The notes: a model not told the origin generated them from the sequence alone. A DNA stretch of 64,000 nt from Sphaerochaeta pleomorpha str. Grapes (GCF_000236685.1 NC_016633.1:2604001-2668000); one strand, 5' to 3'. Positions 8,447 through 17,484 are shown, numbered from the stretch's first letter. A program made the numbers and translations.

Positions 8447-9226
8447 CTTGCTTTGCAGGTACCTGATATTTTCAATTCCGGTGCAATGTCCGGTATAGAG
8501 ATTGATCCCTGATTCTTGTATATACCGGACGAATGCATCGAGGTTTTCTTTGCTTTCATTAGCATTTCTCAAGGGATCATGAAAATGGAAGCCTCCGACA
8601 TATGCTCGGATTTTCTGGTTCTTGTATTGTTGCCTTACGCTTTCTATCGAATTGCAAACACCAGTATGGGAACAGGAATTGAATAGTACCAGTTCTCCCT
8701 CGTCTTCGATTACCAAAATTCCTTCATGACTGAAATTATCTGAAACAAGCCCGTCTTTTTCCTTTTTATACAAATTTACATTGAGCTGGGGCTTACTATA
8801 GGCAGTGCAGGTATTTTTTATAAAACAGGCATTTGCATGTATGGAATGATTGTCGTGTAAGGTAGTTATTCTTTTTGCTACTGCCCTGGGGGCTTTTAAA
8901 CTTACATTGAAAGGTAGAAAGCCAAGTACTTTTACATAATACCTGCTGTCAGGATTATCAAACAGGAATATATCTGCTGTAGGATTGATCTGAGCAAAGG
9001 TAGATAGACCCCCTGTATGATCGACATGGGAGTGGGAGAGTACCAGTGTGTCAATTTTTCTGAGGTCATACTGCATCTGTAGTGCATTTTTTGCAAACAA
9101 GGCATTAGGGCCTACATCGAGCAAGATATGGCTATCTTTGGCATCAATAGCAATTGACAGCCCATGCTTTGCTTTTGTCGAGACAAGTTTCGTCGTATTT
9201 TCAAGCAGTACGGAAATGGTAATCAT
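8396..9226 (-). CDS. MBL-fold metallohydrolase
   Basis: A 276-residue single-domain metallo-beta-lactamase-fold protein. The metal-binding motif is HSHVDH at residues 65-70, with further ligands expected at SCSHTGVCNS (about residue 183) and GGFHFHDP (about 210) and a C-terminal TGHCTG histidine. The N-terminus (MITISVLLENTT, HGLSIAI, ILLDVGPN) and the C-terminal TGHCTG match the DHPS-like/MBL subgroup related to 7,8-dihydropterin-6-methyl-4-(beta-D-ribofuranosyl)-aminobenzene-phosphate synthase, a group with mostly unproven reactions. The ATG follows AGAGGAACC at eight bases. The gene's last codons lie in the right copy of a 66-bp tandem duplication, which does not alter the protein. Confidence 0.85.
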   Translation of the reverse strand: MITISVLLENTTKLVSTKAKHGLSIAIDAKDSHILLDVGPNALFAKNALQMQYDLRKIDTLVLSHSHVDHTGGLSTFAQINPTADIFLFDNPDSRYYVKVLGFLPFNVSLKAPRAVAKRITTLHDNHSIHANACFIKNTCTAYSKPQLNVNLYKKEKDGLVSDNFSHEGILVIEDEGELVLFNSCSHTGVCNSIESVRQQYKNQKIRAYVGGFHFHDPLRNANESKENLDAFVRYIQESGINLYTGHCTGIENIRYLQSKLGDQIQRIATGESLCI

Positions 9227-9707
9227 CGGTAGGTTCCTCTTTTCCCAAAGGCGTTTCGCCTCTACTCTTTTTTATCTGGTTTTCCATCAGGGAGAATCAC
9301 ATTCGTTTTTAACTATACCACAGTTTCTATTGCCCAACAGAGCAACGTAGCTCTTGTTCTCCTGCTCATAAAAGGGCAAGGATGCTTCTTCGATGCGGTA
9401 CGCAGAACCCCATACTCCCCATCGGGACGAACGTACGCTGCGTTGGATAATCCTTGTCTTTCCACGCTTTATAGGGAGAAACACATACTAAAGACCTTGG
9501 GTTTTACTTTCACTGCAATCAATTGTGGCAAGCAGAAGCACTTTTTTGCGGACAGCTGATAGCTACCCTTTCTGACAGGAAAAGGGTGTCCCGGAATCCA
9601 GGAGACCCTTTTTCAGTACGTACGGAGGGTTCAGGTAAAAAATAGCTCTATTTTTAAAATATGCTTTCAATCTACGCTTATAAACAAGTATGTAATACTA
9701 TAAGCCA
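9227..9707. other. Intergenic region; isolated terminator-like hairpin
   Basis: No gene is supported. A hairpin with arms AAAAGGGTGTCC / GGAGACCCTTTT (9580-9612, one mismatch) followed by T residues would work as an intrinsic terminator, but there is no intact gene directly upstream on the plus strand, so it may be the remains of a lost transcript. Open frames at 9287-9484 look random. Confidence 0.4.
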
Positions 9708-9716
9708 TGATATAAT
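9708..9716 (+). promoter_or_regulatory. Extended -10 promoter for the orphan-Nudix gene group
   Basis: TG-A-TATAAT (TG at 9708-9709, TATAAT at 9711-9716) is a perfect -10 box with the extended TG motif, about 100 bases upstream of the GTG start at 9813. No clear -35 is seen, as is common for extended -10 promoters. Confidence 0.5.
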
Positions 9717-9812
9717 GCTGTTGGCTTTGGGAAAGGTTTGCAATTAAGAGAAACCTAGATTGCTCTGCAATATTGGAGTCTGAAGGTGTGGTCCTAACCT
9801 AAGAAGTGTATC

Positions 9813-10250
9813 GTGCAGTACTTTTATGGAGACGAAAAACCCTATGAAGCTGAAGAGTTGCTTGCCCTCAATGACGGGTGCCTGTGTGCAATGATTGCAG
9901 CAAAAAAAGGCAGGTGGGGTATGTTTCCGTTGACTTCAGTGCAAGGAATGGGGAGCGGAACATATGGGGGATCGACAGAATATCCGTTTGTCTATGATGA
10001 GTATGAGTACCTTTCCCAATGGAATGCAAATGTGGGGTATCTGTTGCTTCGAAGCGATAAGATCTGGTTGGTTGTAAGGATCAAAGAGGGGAATAAAAAA
10101 CCTTATTCCTATAAGACCCTTGGGGAAAAGCTGAAAAGCAGGCAGCAGGCCTTGGAACTGGCGCTCAAAGACGCTATGGAAATCCTTATGGCGTTTGCAA
10201 AGGATGATTTTGAAAAATCCTTGGCGATTATCGGAAAATTCGATGACTGA
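9813..10250 (+). CDS. Hypothetical protein (145 aa)
   Basis: I do not recognise this protein. It starts with GTG and has 145 residues, with no signal peptide and no membrane helix. It is rich in aromatic residues (GTYGGSTEYPFVYDEYEYLSQW) in the first half and ends with an amphipathic, lysine-rich helical region (LGEKLKSRQQALELALKDAM). The GTG start is the first in-frame option after a stop; the ribosome site (AAGAAG) is weak, and an internal ATG at codon 27 would remove part of the fold. It is followed closely by another orphan gene and a Nudix hydrolase gene, all on the plus strand with gaps of about 60 and 42 bases, so they are probably one operon. Confidence 0.6.
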   Translation: MQYFYGDEKPYEAEELLALNDGCLCAMIAAKKGRWGMFPLTSVQGMGSGTYGGSTEYPFVYDEYEYLSQWNANVGYLLLRSDKIWLVVRIKEGNKKPYSYKTLGEKLKSRQQALELALKDAMEILMAFAKDDFEKSLAIIGKFDD

Positions 10251-10309
10251 GAGGTCTAGCCTCCTGGCAGGATAACCAGGAATGATCGAATCTCTACAGG
10301 AGCATTGCA

Positions 10310-10579
10310 ATGGCGACGAGAAATGAGTGGCGCAAAGACCAAAATGCATTGACCAGGGATATATTGGAACGGGTAGATAGTATTGCCTTCTCGTTTGATC
10401 TGTCTGGACGAAACAAGGGGTGTACGCTCAACCATCTTGACGGGAGCTATGGGTACATTACCCTCCAGGATGCCCTTAGCGGGGACTGGAGAGTGTTCGA
10501 CTATACAACTGATGAGGTGCTTGCTACTTACAATTCAATCTCTGCTGTCATCAAGGGTGGATGGAAGGTAAGCACGTGA
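10310..10579 (+). CDS. Hypothetical protein (89 aa)
   Basis: An 89-residue soluble protein that I do not recognise. It has a basic, helical N-terminus (ATRNEWRKDQNALTRDILERV) and a compact C-terminal half with LDGSYGYITLQDALSGDWRV. The ATG at 10310 is supported by CAGGAG ten bases upstream. Its position between the 145-residue orphan and the Nudix hydrolase suggests one transcription unit; nothing more can be said of its job. Two small hairpins (GAGG/CCTC and CCTGG/CCAGG arms, about 10250-10280) lie just before it. Confidence 0.6.
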   Translation: MATRNEWRKDQNALTRDILERVDSIAFSFDLSGRNKGCTLNHLDGSYGYITLQDALSGDWRVFDYTTDEVLATYNSISAVIKGGWKVST

Positions 10580-10621
10580 GCACAGCATCAGACTTCAAAG
10601 ATGCATACAGGAGGTTAGCTA

Positions 10622-11059
10622 TTGAAAATTCCTTACCATGGAGCCGGGGTGCTTCTCTGGGCTAAAGATGAAGACGATAAGATGGTAATACTTCTCGGCA
10701 AGCGTTCGATTAATCCCGAAAAGGGCAAATGGTCTATTCCGGGAGGGGGGTGGGACCTGAGGAAAGATTCGTTTGACGACAAAGGCCATCCAAATTACCT
10801 CAAAACAGCTATTAAGGAAACCAACGAGGAACTGCATTTCCTCATAGAAGACGTTACCTCAATTGTCCCTATCTGGAGAATCCATATACCTGCCTTTCAC
10901 TTTGCAGTGTATTCCTTTCAATTGCCCAGCCAACGTATATTTCATCATAATTATGAGTTTTTCGAGACAAAGTGGTTCCCTGCAGAAGCTTTGCCTCCAT
11001 CCTGCGTGATGTTTGTGGAATCCCAGGTTGCAGCTGCAATGAGAAAGAAGTCCAAATAA
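10622..11059 (+). CDS. Nudix hydrolase
   Basis: A 145-residue Nudix-fold protein expected to hydrolyse a nucleoside diphosphate linked to another group. The Nudix box is present but stretched: GGGWDLRKDS near residue 40, an insert (FDDKGHPNYL), then AIKETNEELHF, which corresponds to the metal-binding RExxEExGx part with K for R and F for the usual G. The N-terminal strand GVLLWAKDEDDKMVILLGKR and SIPGGGW are typical. Start is TTG at 10622, chosen because AGGAGG lies exactly seven bases before it. It is the third gene of a small group with two orphan proteins. The substrate is unknown. Confidence 0.85.
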   Translation: MKIPYHGAGVLLWAKDEDDKMVILLGKRSINPEKGKWSIPGGGWDLRKDSFDDKGHPNYLKTAIKETNEELHFLIEDVTSIVPIWRIHIPAFHFAVYSFQLPSQRIFHHNYEFFETKWFPAEALPPSCVMFVESQVAAAMRKKSK

Positions 11060-11173
11060 GCATAGCGGAGAATGGGGCTGTAATTCCCCTAAACCGGTAA
11101 ATTCCCTTGAAAACCAAAGGAAAGGCACTTTTACCTGTACGCAGGACGAAGCTACCAGAAAATGACCAAGTTA

Positions 11174-11938
11174 CTATAATGCCTTTGCTATCGCTTGGGC
11201 CAACCCTTGGGGATTCTCCCAAGCCATTGAATGCCCTGCATCCCTGACAACCTGAATTTCTATTCCCTGGGAAGAAAGTTCTTGGTACTCAGGCGTAGGG
11301 AGGGTTCTTTCACCAAAGATGAAGGTTTTTTTACAAGGAAGGGTATACAATATTTCTCTCCAAGAAGGAGTGACTCCTTCTGCTGCAGATTTTGCAATGA
11401 GATAGGTTGCTTTTGGTGACCAGTGTGATAGAGTCGCTGCCCACATGGTATTTCCCGTACTCCTGCTCTCTTCGATCAACTGGAGGAATCCTTTTGCAAG
11501 GAAGGATTCCTGCGATTGGTCCGCGATGAATTTGCTGGTAGAACCTTCTGGGCTTGCATCGAGATTTGCTTCACTCAGGATAATGGAAGAAACCTTTTTC
11601 CTATCCAGATTGGCAAGCGACAGGGCAATTGCGCCTCCCAGGCTATGTCCAAAAACAGTATAGGTATCCCAGTGGAGATGCGAAACCAATTGTTGGAGAC
11701 TGCTGGCATGTTCTTCGACTGAATAGCCAAAATTTTCAGGTTGATCACTATATCCTGATCCGAATATATCCACGGCAACACAATGGGCATGTTTCAATTC
11801 GGATTGTGCCAGTACCTGTGGATAATCAAAGGATCCGGCGCATCCAAGACCATGGATGAAAAGGATGGGAACTCCCTCTCCGGGGAAATCATTATAGCGA
11901 AGTATGCCAGGTACGGTAGGAACAAGAAATTCTTTCAT
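11174..11938 (-). CDS. Alpha/beta-fold hydrolase
   Basis: A 254-residue protein from the ATG (complement of 11936-11938), which follows AGAGGATT. The fold is clear: oxyanion-hole motif LFIHGLG at residues 27-33, nucleophile elbow GHSLGG with Ser99, an acid region at FGERTLP, and the catalytic His in DAGHSMAWENP near residue 238. Such enzymes cleave esters, lactones or C-C bonds; the residues around the active site do not point to a substrate. No signal peptide, so it is cytoplasmic. It is transcribed alone and converges with the Nudix gene. Confidence 0.88.
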   Translation of the reverse strand: MKEFLVPTVPGILRYNDFPGEGVPILFIHGLGCAGSFDYPQVLAQSELKHAHCVAVDIFGSGYSDQPENFGYSVEEHASSLQQLVSHLHWDTYTVFGHSLGGAIALSLANLDRKKVSSIILSEANLDASPEGSTSKFIADQSQESFLAKGFLQLIEESRSTGNTMWAATLSHWSPKATYLIAKSAAEGVTPSWREILYTLPCKKTFIFGERTLPTPEYQELSSQGIEIQVVRDAGHSMAWENPQGLAQAIAKAL

Positions 11939-12374
11939 TGTTGGCAATCCTCTATTTATGCAAAAGGGCCTCAGGTTGAACACTTTATAATGAATCGTAT
12001 ATTGAAGTTTTCTGTATGTCAAACACTAGTGTCCGTACTAACGGTTCTGTCGGTACAGGGAAAAACTTCCACATTTTCAAAATCTACAGCAATCATGATG
12101 CCCCTAGGGAAAACCGATGGTTGCCAATGCACAACTACACCCAAGGTTGTGGATTCTATGGGTTTCAAGTATGGATATTGGCTCCTTCTTTTCCTATAAA
12201 ATCCTGTTAGCAATGCTCTGTTTCAACGATTTCTGTGAAAATATGGATGTTATAACTGGTACTGGCATGCGATTTGATTATGAATCCTGTCCGTATCGTT
12301 GCATGGATAGTGAAACACAAAAGGTTGCATTAGGGGTCTATGTATTGGATACGTGTCACTGATTTCTTTAAGAA
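11939..12374. other. Intergenic region without a recognisable gene
   Basis: Several short frames on both strands (for example 12016-12210) have no ribosome sites or familiar residues. It separates two minus-strand genes and presumably holds the promoter of the alpha/beta hydrolase, which I cannot place. Confidence 0.3.
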
Positions 12375-13313
12375 TCAATAACACACCCTTACATAACGGA
12401 CTAACGCCCCTTTGCTGACTGTGCATCGATCTACAATGGTAAAGCCTGCAGCAGTTATATCGTCGTCCATATCTGAGCAGGTAATTATTACTAGTTTTTT
12501 GGTTATGCCCCTGGAAGAATTAATGATATCCTTCTGTTGTATATAAGTAACATGGGAGAATAATCCATAGGGTAAATCAATAATTGAAACATCATACCTT
12601 TCGGTTATCTCATTCATATCAGCTTTTACAATACAATTATCATATCCAAAGTAAGAAACATTCTGCTTGGCTTGTTCTGAAATGATCCAGCTAATCTCAT
12701 ACCCGACCACAGGAATTGCCAAGGACAAAGCTTCAAGCACTACCGTTCCAATTCCGCAACAAGGATCCACTAATCTAGCTTGTAGCTGCTGTCCAATAGC
12801 AATATTGACAATAGTCCGAGCTATACGTGTTTCTAAGGAATTACTATTTGTGTAAGGTTTCAGATTGTGCTTTTCCCAAGGATTCTCATTCTTTTCGTAT
12901 ATACCAAAAATCCAAAAGCCATCAATGAGTGTAGTACCAAATTGTGTAGAAGGGTTTTTCATATCCACTTCACCCTGAATAACTTTCCCTAAAGCTGTAA
13001 CACTTTGTATCCAGGTTGCATAACCGAGCTCTCCTTCCTCAATTCTAAATCTTGCAAATTTAAAATTGTTACAGGTCAGTTTCTCATCAATTAGAAGCTG
13101 TACTAATTCTTCCAAGGTGGAAGCCGTAAAAAGAATAGAAACTCTTAATTTTATAAAGGGACTACGCGATGGGTCGATGTTTTGAGAAGAAAAAAAATAT
13201 TTTTTGGTTGGGGCCTTTCCAAAAAGGCTTTTCATTTCCAAAAGACATAAATCCTTCTCAATTAAGGGATAATTAATAACATAAAAATAGTTTTGCTCAC
13301 TAGGGTTGCTCAA
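12375..13313 (-). CDS. TRM11/UPF0020-like RNA methyltransferase
   Basis: A 312-residue protein resembling the class I SAM-dependent methyltransferases of the UPF0020/TRM11 type, which form N2-methylguanosine in tRNA or rRNA. The SAM site is DPCCGIGTVVLEAL (about residues 182-195) and VVGYEIS. The catalytic [DN]PPY motif appears as DLPYG (about residue 246), with Leu for the first Pro. The N-terminal 150 residues could be a divergent THUMP-like RNA-binding part (F-A-R-F-R-I-E-E and a CNNFKFARFRI segment) but this is not certain. Start is TTG (complement of 13311-13313) with AAAGG seven bases upstream; an internal ATG would cut into the first strand. Confidence 0.75.
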   Translation of the reverse strand: MSNPSEQNYFYVINYPLIEKDLCLLEMKSLFGKAPTKKYFFSSQNIDPSRSPFIKLRVSILFTASTLEELVQLLIDEKLTCNNFKFARFRIEEGELGYATWIQSVTALGKVIQGEVDMKNPSTQFGTTLIDGFWIFGIYEKNENPWEKHNLKPYTNSNSLETRIARTIVNIAIGQQLQARLVDPCCGIGTVVLEALSLAIPVVGYEISWIISEQAKQNVSYFGYDNCIVKADMNEITERYDVSIIDLPYGLFSHVTYIQQKDIINSSRGITKKLVIITCSDMDDDITAAGFTIVDRCTVSKGALVRYVRVCY

Positions 13314-13453
13314 TAGTATACCTTTCTTTCCTTATGAAAACTTCTCGTCTATGGTAAGCCCATGAGCCACAGGACAGGTTCAAGGCAACAAATCCGCTCA
13401 CTTTTCTACACGTTCGACAAATCGAAACTCTTGCAAGCCCTTCTTGGAACTCT

Positions 13454-13740
13454 TTACTTCATCTTCCTTTCAATCACCTTGAAATGAGTCTTCATGGAAA
13501 AGTTGCCAAAAGCAATAGCTTCGCCACTATTTTCTGTACGGCCTGTTCTTCCTATCCTGTGGATAAAAAAGTTAGGAGAACGAGGCAGTTCATAGTTTAT
13601 TACAGAAGGAAGGATATCGATAGCAATGCCTCTGTAGAGAGGATTGGTAGGAACCAACCCTCTCAATGTTCCCTCCTGAAAGATTGTAAGGAGATCTGCC
13701 TTGGCCTCGATATCATTTTTTTGTAATGTTTCTACAACCT
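13454..13740 (-). pseudogene. DEAD-box RNA helicase fragment
   Basis: Only the end of the helicase C-terminal domain remains, open from about 13740 to the stop at 13454. It reads ETLQKNDIEAKADLLTIFQE, then GTLRGLVPTNPLYRGIAIDI, VINYELPRSPNFFIHRIGRT and GRTENSGEAIAFG, which line up with motifs IV-VI of DEAD-box helicases (VINYDLP, HRIGRTGR). The canonical LVATDVAARGIDI has decayed to LVPTNPLYRGIAIDI. There is no start codon or N-terminal ATPase half. Further upstream on the same strand (13760-13890) a low-complexity stretch in interrupted frame could be the tail of another helicase copy. Confidence 0.8.
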
Positions 13741-14305
13741 TTCTACCTTTGCTTTACGGGCTCCCTTGGATCTGCTTTTTCATCTATCCCAATACCTAGG
13801 ATATCCCTGTTTCCCAGGATTGCTTCTGTTTGAATAGGAGAGGGGGTTGTTAGGTTTGCCTGCCCTAACGTAGTTGCAAGAGACGGCGAGATTCCCAAAG
13901 AACTAAATGAACTATGGACTTAATCCTTTTTCACTACTTATTTAACTTTATCTATCCATTGGGAATCATACGCTATTGCCTCTTGCTAGTACATAGGTGT
14001 TTTGATCATTGCAAGGTATGGGAAAAATCTTCTTGTAACTACCAGGGAAGTTTTATCCCGGCTGAGTCAAGTCTTTGGAATCTGGAATTCCTGAACAAAA
14101 ACAAATAAACAAGGCCATAGACTGTGGACTCTGCGAGTTTCAAAATTGGCACCCAATTTCTTCAAATGCTGTCAGTAATGCCCTTTTTTCACTGGTATTT
14201 CATACTAATATACAAGGCCTTCTCTCCATCGATATTCTGATAATAGGTAGCATATAAGAGCATAAATATTACTATAAAAAGAATTAGGAAAGGAAAAGAT
14301 TCTTG
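13741..14305. other. Intergenic region, mostly AT-rich
   Basis: No gene is supported. Apart from the possible helicase-tail relic at 13760-13890 (minus strand, broken by stops), short frames at 13914-14257 appear random. The right end leads into the TRAP operon promoter. Confidence 0.3.
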
Positions 14306-14373
14306 TTGACAAATGAAAAAATGGTGATACTATGAATTAAAAATTGTATCCAATGTCCAGTATCCACTGGATA
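14306..14373 (+). promoter_or_regulatory. Promoter and candidate GntR operators of the DctPQM operon
   Basis: TTGACA (14306-14311) and TACTAT (14328-14333) are 16 bp apart. Directly downstream are two dyads: ATTG-TATC-CAAT (14343-14354), close to the TTGTATACAA-type sites bound by many FadR/FCD GntR regulators, and TATCCA-C-TGGATA (14361-14373). Both lie where a repressor would block initiation. The GntR/FCD gene at the end of this gene cluster is the likely binder; this is inference. Confidence 0.55.
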
Positions 14374-14398
14374 AAAATTGGGGAAAAAAGGAGAACAC

Positions 14399-15496
14399 AT
14401 GAAAAAGAAGGGTTTTGCTGTTCTGGTTCTTTTGCTTTGTGCGCTAGCACTATTTGCAAATGGATCATCTGAAACCGGTGGAGAGGGAAAGAAGAAGATT
14501 ACCTTGAGAATAGGTTCTGGTCACTCAACTTCAAATCCTTGGATCACTGCCTTGGAAGATTACTTCGTGAAAAATGTTTCTGAACGTGTTAAAAACGAAA
14601 CAAACTATGAAATCAACTGGGTAAAGAACTATGGTGGTTCTGTAATAACCCTTGGAAATGAATTGCAAGGCGTGCAAGATGGACTGGTTGACATCGGATG
14701 CACAATCCTCGTCTTTGAAGCCTCGCGGTTGCCTTTGGTTGACATGGTATATAGTATGCCGTTCTCATGTTCCGATCCTCTTATCGTTGCTGACGTAGTA
14801 AAGGCTATGTATAAAGAATACCCTGAGTTCACCACCGTATATGAAGAGAAGTTCAATCAGCATTATCTTGGTATTGGTGTATCTGATCCGTATGGATTCT
14901 TTTCCACCAAAGAAGTCAAATCTCTTGATGATGTTGCAGGAATGAAGATTGGTGCCGCAGGCATAAATCTTGCCTGGATTGAAGGTTCCGGTGCTGCAGG
15001 AGTTCAGACTTCATTAAATGATACGTACCAGAATTTGCAGACGAACGTTTGTCAGGCAACAATCCAGCCCACCCATTCTTGTATCAATTTGAAGGTTCCT
15101 GAAGTTGCTCCTTATTATTTGGATGCCAATTTCAATGTTGTTCCGTTCAACTCCGTTACCGTAAATAAGCAAACGTGGGATTCCCTTCCAAAGGAAGTTC
15201 AAACAATCTTGACCGAAGTTGGTGATGGATATCTTGATTATGAAGCAAAGTATATTAATTCAGTTCATGAAAAAGATCTGAGTGATGTCGTAAAGATGGG
15301 TGGGAAAGTAATTACTCTTTCAAGAGCAGAGCAAGTGAGATGGGCAGCATCTCTTCCCGATATTGTAAATGACTTGGTAAAGCGGTTGAATAATGCCGGA
15401 TTCAGAGGTTCTGAGATAGTTGAACGCTATTATCAGCTACTTGAAGAAAGAGGTGTTGAGCGTATCCGCAACTGGAACACTGCAAATACAAAATAA
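14399..15496 (+). CDS. TRAP transporter solute-binding protein, DctP type
   Basis: A 365-residue exported binding protein; the start at 14399 is chosen for its AAGGAG site and because it leaves a proper signal peptide (MKKKGFAVLVLLLCALALFA then NGSSETGG). The mature domain begins LRIGSGHSTSNPWITALEDY, the usual DctP entry for carboxylate-binding TRAP proteins, and has DDVAGMKIGAAGINLAWIEG in the second lobe. It hands solute to the DctQM membrane pair encoded next. Enzymes encoded downstream suggest a carboxylate carrying amide, lactone or hydroxy groups, but the ligand is not shown. A 10-bp hairpin follows the stop. Confidence 0.92.
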   Translation: MKKKGFAVLVLLLCALALFANGSSETGGEGKKKITLRIGSGHSTSNPWITALEDYFVKNVSERVKNETNYEINWVKNYGGSVITLGNELQGVQDGLVDIGCTILVFEASRLPLVDMVYSMPFSCSDPLIVADVVKAMYKEYPEFTTVYEEKFNQHYLGIGVSDPYGFFSTKEVKSLDDVAGMKIGAAGINLAWIEGSGAAGVQTSLNDTYQNLQTNVCQATIQPTHSCINLKVPEVAPYYLDANFNVVPFNSVTVNKQTWDSLPKEVQTILTEVGDGYLDYEAKYINSVHEKDLSDVVKMGGKVITLSRAEQVRWAASLPDIVNDLVKRLNNAGFRGSEIVERYYQLLEERGVERIRNWNTANTK

Positions 15497-15502
15497 AGAT
15501 GT

Positions 15503-15537
15503 GAAGTGGCTTTGTTCACTAAGGATGAAGCCACTTC
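15503..15537 (+). terminator. Intercistronic hairpin after dctP-type gene
   Basis: Perfect 10-bp arms GAAGTGGCTT / AAGCCACTTC with a 15-base loop, seven bases after the binding-protein stop. No T-run follows, so it is more likely an mRNA-stabilising or partial-attenuation hairpin that keeps binding-protein mRNA above permease mRNA. Confidence 0.65.
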
Positions 15538-15593
15538 TATATCCTTTGACTGAAGGAATGCAAGGTGTTTACTCATTGATTGGAGGGCAGTGT

Positions 15594-16127
15594 ATGGATG
15601 TGATACGGAAAATAAGTAAGGGATTTGAAAAGTTTCTATCATGGATGGATGGTATTGCATCAATCTCGATTGCTGTAATTATGGTGTTGATCACTGCTGA
15701 TGTGCTTAGCAGATTGCTGTTTAACAAACCTTTTGTTGGAACTGCCGAGATAGTGAGTAGCATTATCATCATTGTCTGTTTTTTGGAGATTCCCTACGTC
15801 TCGATGAGAAAAGGGCATGTCAGGACAACTGTCCTGTATGACATGGTAGGAAGAAAAGGGAAGGATATTATCGATATTGTTGCTTGTCTTCTTGGGATAG
15901 TTGCTTATGGATTAATAATTAAAGCAAGCTTTCCCGGTTTCTTGAATGCAATTGATATCAATGAGGCTGAAATTGCAGGATCTTTCCGAATTACAACGGT
16001 TCCAGGGAGATTTGCCATCATTTTCGGATCCGTATTGATGATATTGGAATTCCTGAATCAGATAATCAAGTACTCCTATGACCTTGTTACGGGAAAATCC
16101 AGTGAAGGTGAAGGAGGATCTAAATGA
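15594..16127 (+). CDS. TRAP transporter small permease, DctQ type
   Basis: A 177-residue protein with four membrane helices (about residues 15-37, 50-70, 88-108, 130-150), the DctQ layout. The start at 15594 has GGAGGG nine bases before it; the longer frame that overlaps the preceding gene and hairpin is not used. LITADVLSRLLFNKPFVGTAEIV is a typical DctQ segment. Its stop overlaps the ATG of the large permease (ATGA). It supports assembly and function of DctM. Confidence 0.9.
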   Translation: MDVIRKISKGFEKFLSWMDGIASISIAVIMVLITADVLSRLLFNKPFVGTAEIVSSIIIIVCFLEIPYVSMRKGHVRTTVLYDMVGRKGKDIIDIVACLLGIVAYGLIIKASFPGFLNAIDINEAEIAGSFRITTVPGRFAIIFGSVLMILEFLNQIIKYSYDLVTGKSSEGEGGSK

Positions 16128-17452
16128 GTCCAATTGTTATTGCGGTTTTCTCGTTGGCTTTGCTGTTGATCCTAATTTTCAGCGGAGTACATTTGAATAT
16201 CTCCTTGATGATTACCAGCTTTGCAACTGTTCTACTGTTTACCGGCAGGATTAATGTTGCAATGAATGTATTGTCCCAGTCTGCATGGGGTTCCGTTCGA
16301 CAATACATGTTTGGAGTAATCCCTCTGTTCGTTTTGATGGGGATGCTTGCAAATCTGTCAGGGGCCAGTAGTGATTTGTATGATGCAGCAGCGCTTATGC
16401 TGAAAAAAGTACGTGGCGGTGTAGGTATTGCTACCGTCATTGCGAATGCTATCTTTGCAGCCATTACCGGGGTTACCGTTGCTTCTGCTGCAATCTTTAC
16501 AAAAATTGCACTTCCTCAAATGAATAGATTGAAATATGAAAAGAAGTTCTCTTTGGGAACGATTGCAGGTTCTGCAATTTTGGGAATGTTGATTCCTCCC
16601 AGCTTGTTGATGATTGTATATGGATCTCAAGCTGATGTTTCCATTGGAAAGCTCTTCGTTGCGGCTATTGTTCCTGGGCTTATTATGACCTTTGCATTTA
16701 TTTTGGTTATAGCGGTCGTAGGAAAAGTAAAGCCTGAATATATTCCTGTGGTAGAAGAACTCTCTGAGTTTGAAAAAGAAAATTATTGGAAAATTGTACT
16801 GAAACCTTGGCCGATTATTATGTTGATTCTTGTTACCCTGGGAGGTATTTGGGGAGGCTTTTTTACTCCGACGGAGGCTGGCGGTATTGGTGCATTTGGT
16901 GCTTTTGTTTTGGTACTCTTTAAGAAGGGATTCAATAGAGAAGAGATTTGGGAGACTCTCTTATCAGCAGGAGCTACCTCAGGGAGTGTTTTAATCCTTC
17001 TCATTTCGGCTTCCACCTACTCAAAAACACTTTCAATGTGCGGAATTATTAATTCGATAAGCTTCTTTGTTGAAGGTCTTACCATTCCTCCTCTTGGTAT
17101 CATCCTGATTTTCATGTTCATACTCATGGTTCTTGGATGTATTCTTGACTCCACTTCAATCCTATTACTGACCACGCCACTGATGTGTCCCATCGTTCAG
17201 GATTTGGGCTATGACATGGTTTGGTTTGGAATCATCATGATTATTGCAATTGAGACTGGAATGGTTACTCCGCCGTTTGGCATGAATGTATTTACGGTTA
17301 AGTCCTCACTACAGGGAATTGAAGGGTATGAGGGTACTACGGTGAATGATATCTTCAAAGGATCGACATGGTATCTGATTGCAATTATTGCTGTTGATTT
17401 ACTGCTGGTTCTTGTGCCAGTTCTTGTTACCTATTTGCCAAACAATATGTAA
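16124..17452 (+). CDS. TRAP transporter large permease, DctM type
   Basis: A 442-residue protein with about twelve hydrophobic segments, the standard DctM length. Recognisable parts are GVIPLFVLMGMLANLSGAS, ITGVTVASAAIFTKIALPQM, LGTIAGSAILGMLIPPSLLM (as SAILGMLIPPSLLMIVYG) and the C-terminal IETGMVTPPFGMNVF. It carries the Na+-coupled translocation path. AAGGAGG precedes the ATG, which overlaps the DctQ stop by four bases. Confidence 0.93.
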   Translation: MSPIVIAVFSLALLLILIFSGVHLNISLMITSFATVLLFTGRINVAMNVLSQSAWGSVRQYMFGVIPLFVLMGMLANLSGASSDLYDAAALMLKKVRGGVGIATVIANAIFAAITGVTVASAAIFTKIALPQMNRLKYEKKFSLGTIAGSAILGMLIPPSLLMIVYGSQADVSIGKLFVAAIVPGLIMTFAFILVIAVVGKVKPEYIPVVEELSEFEKENYWKIVLKPWPIIMLILVTLGGIWGGFFTPTEAGGIGAFGAFVLVLFKKGFNREEIWETLLSAGATSGSVLILLISASTYSKTLSMCGIINSISFFVEGLTIPPLGIILIFMFILMVLGCILDSTSILLLTTPLMCPIVQDLGYDMVWFGIIMIIAIETGMVTPPFGMNVFTVKSSLQGIEGYEGTTVNDIFKGSTWYLIAIIAVDLLLVLVPVLVTYLPNNM

Positions 17453-17484
17453 ATAAAATTAATTCGTGAAAGGAGAAAAGTAAA

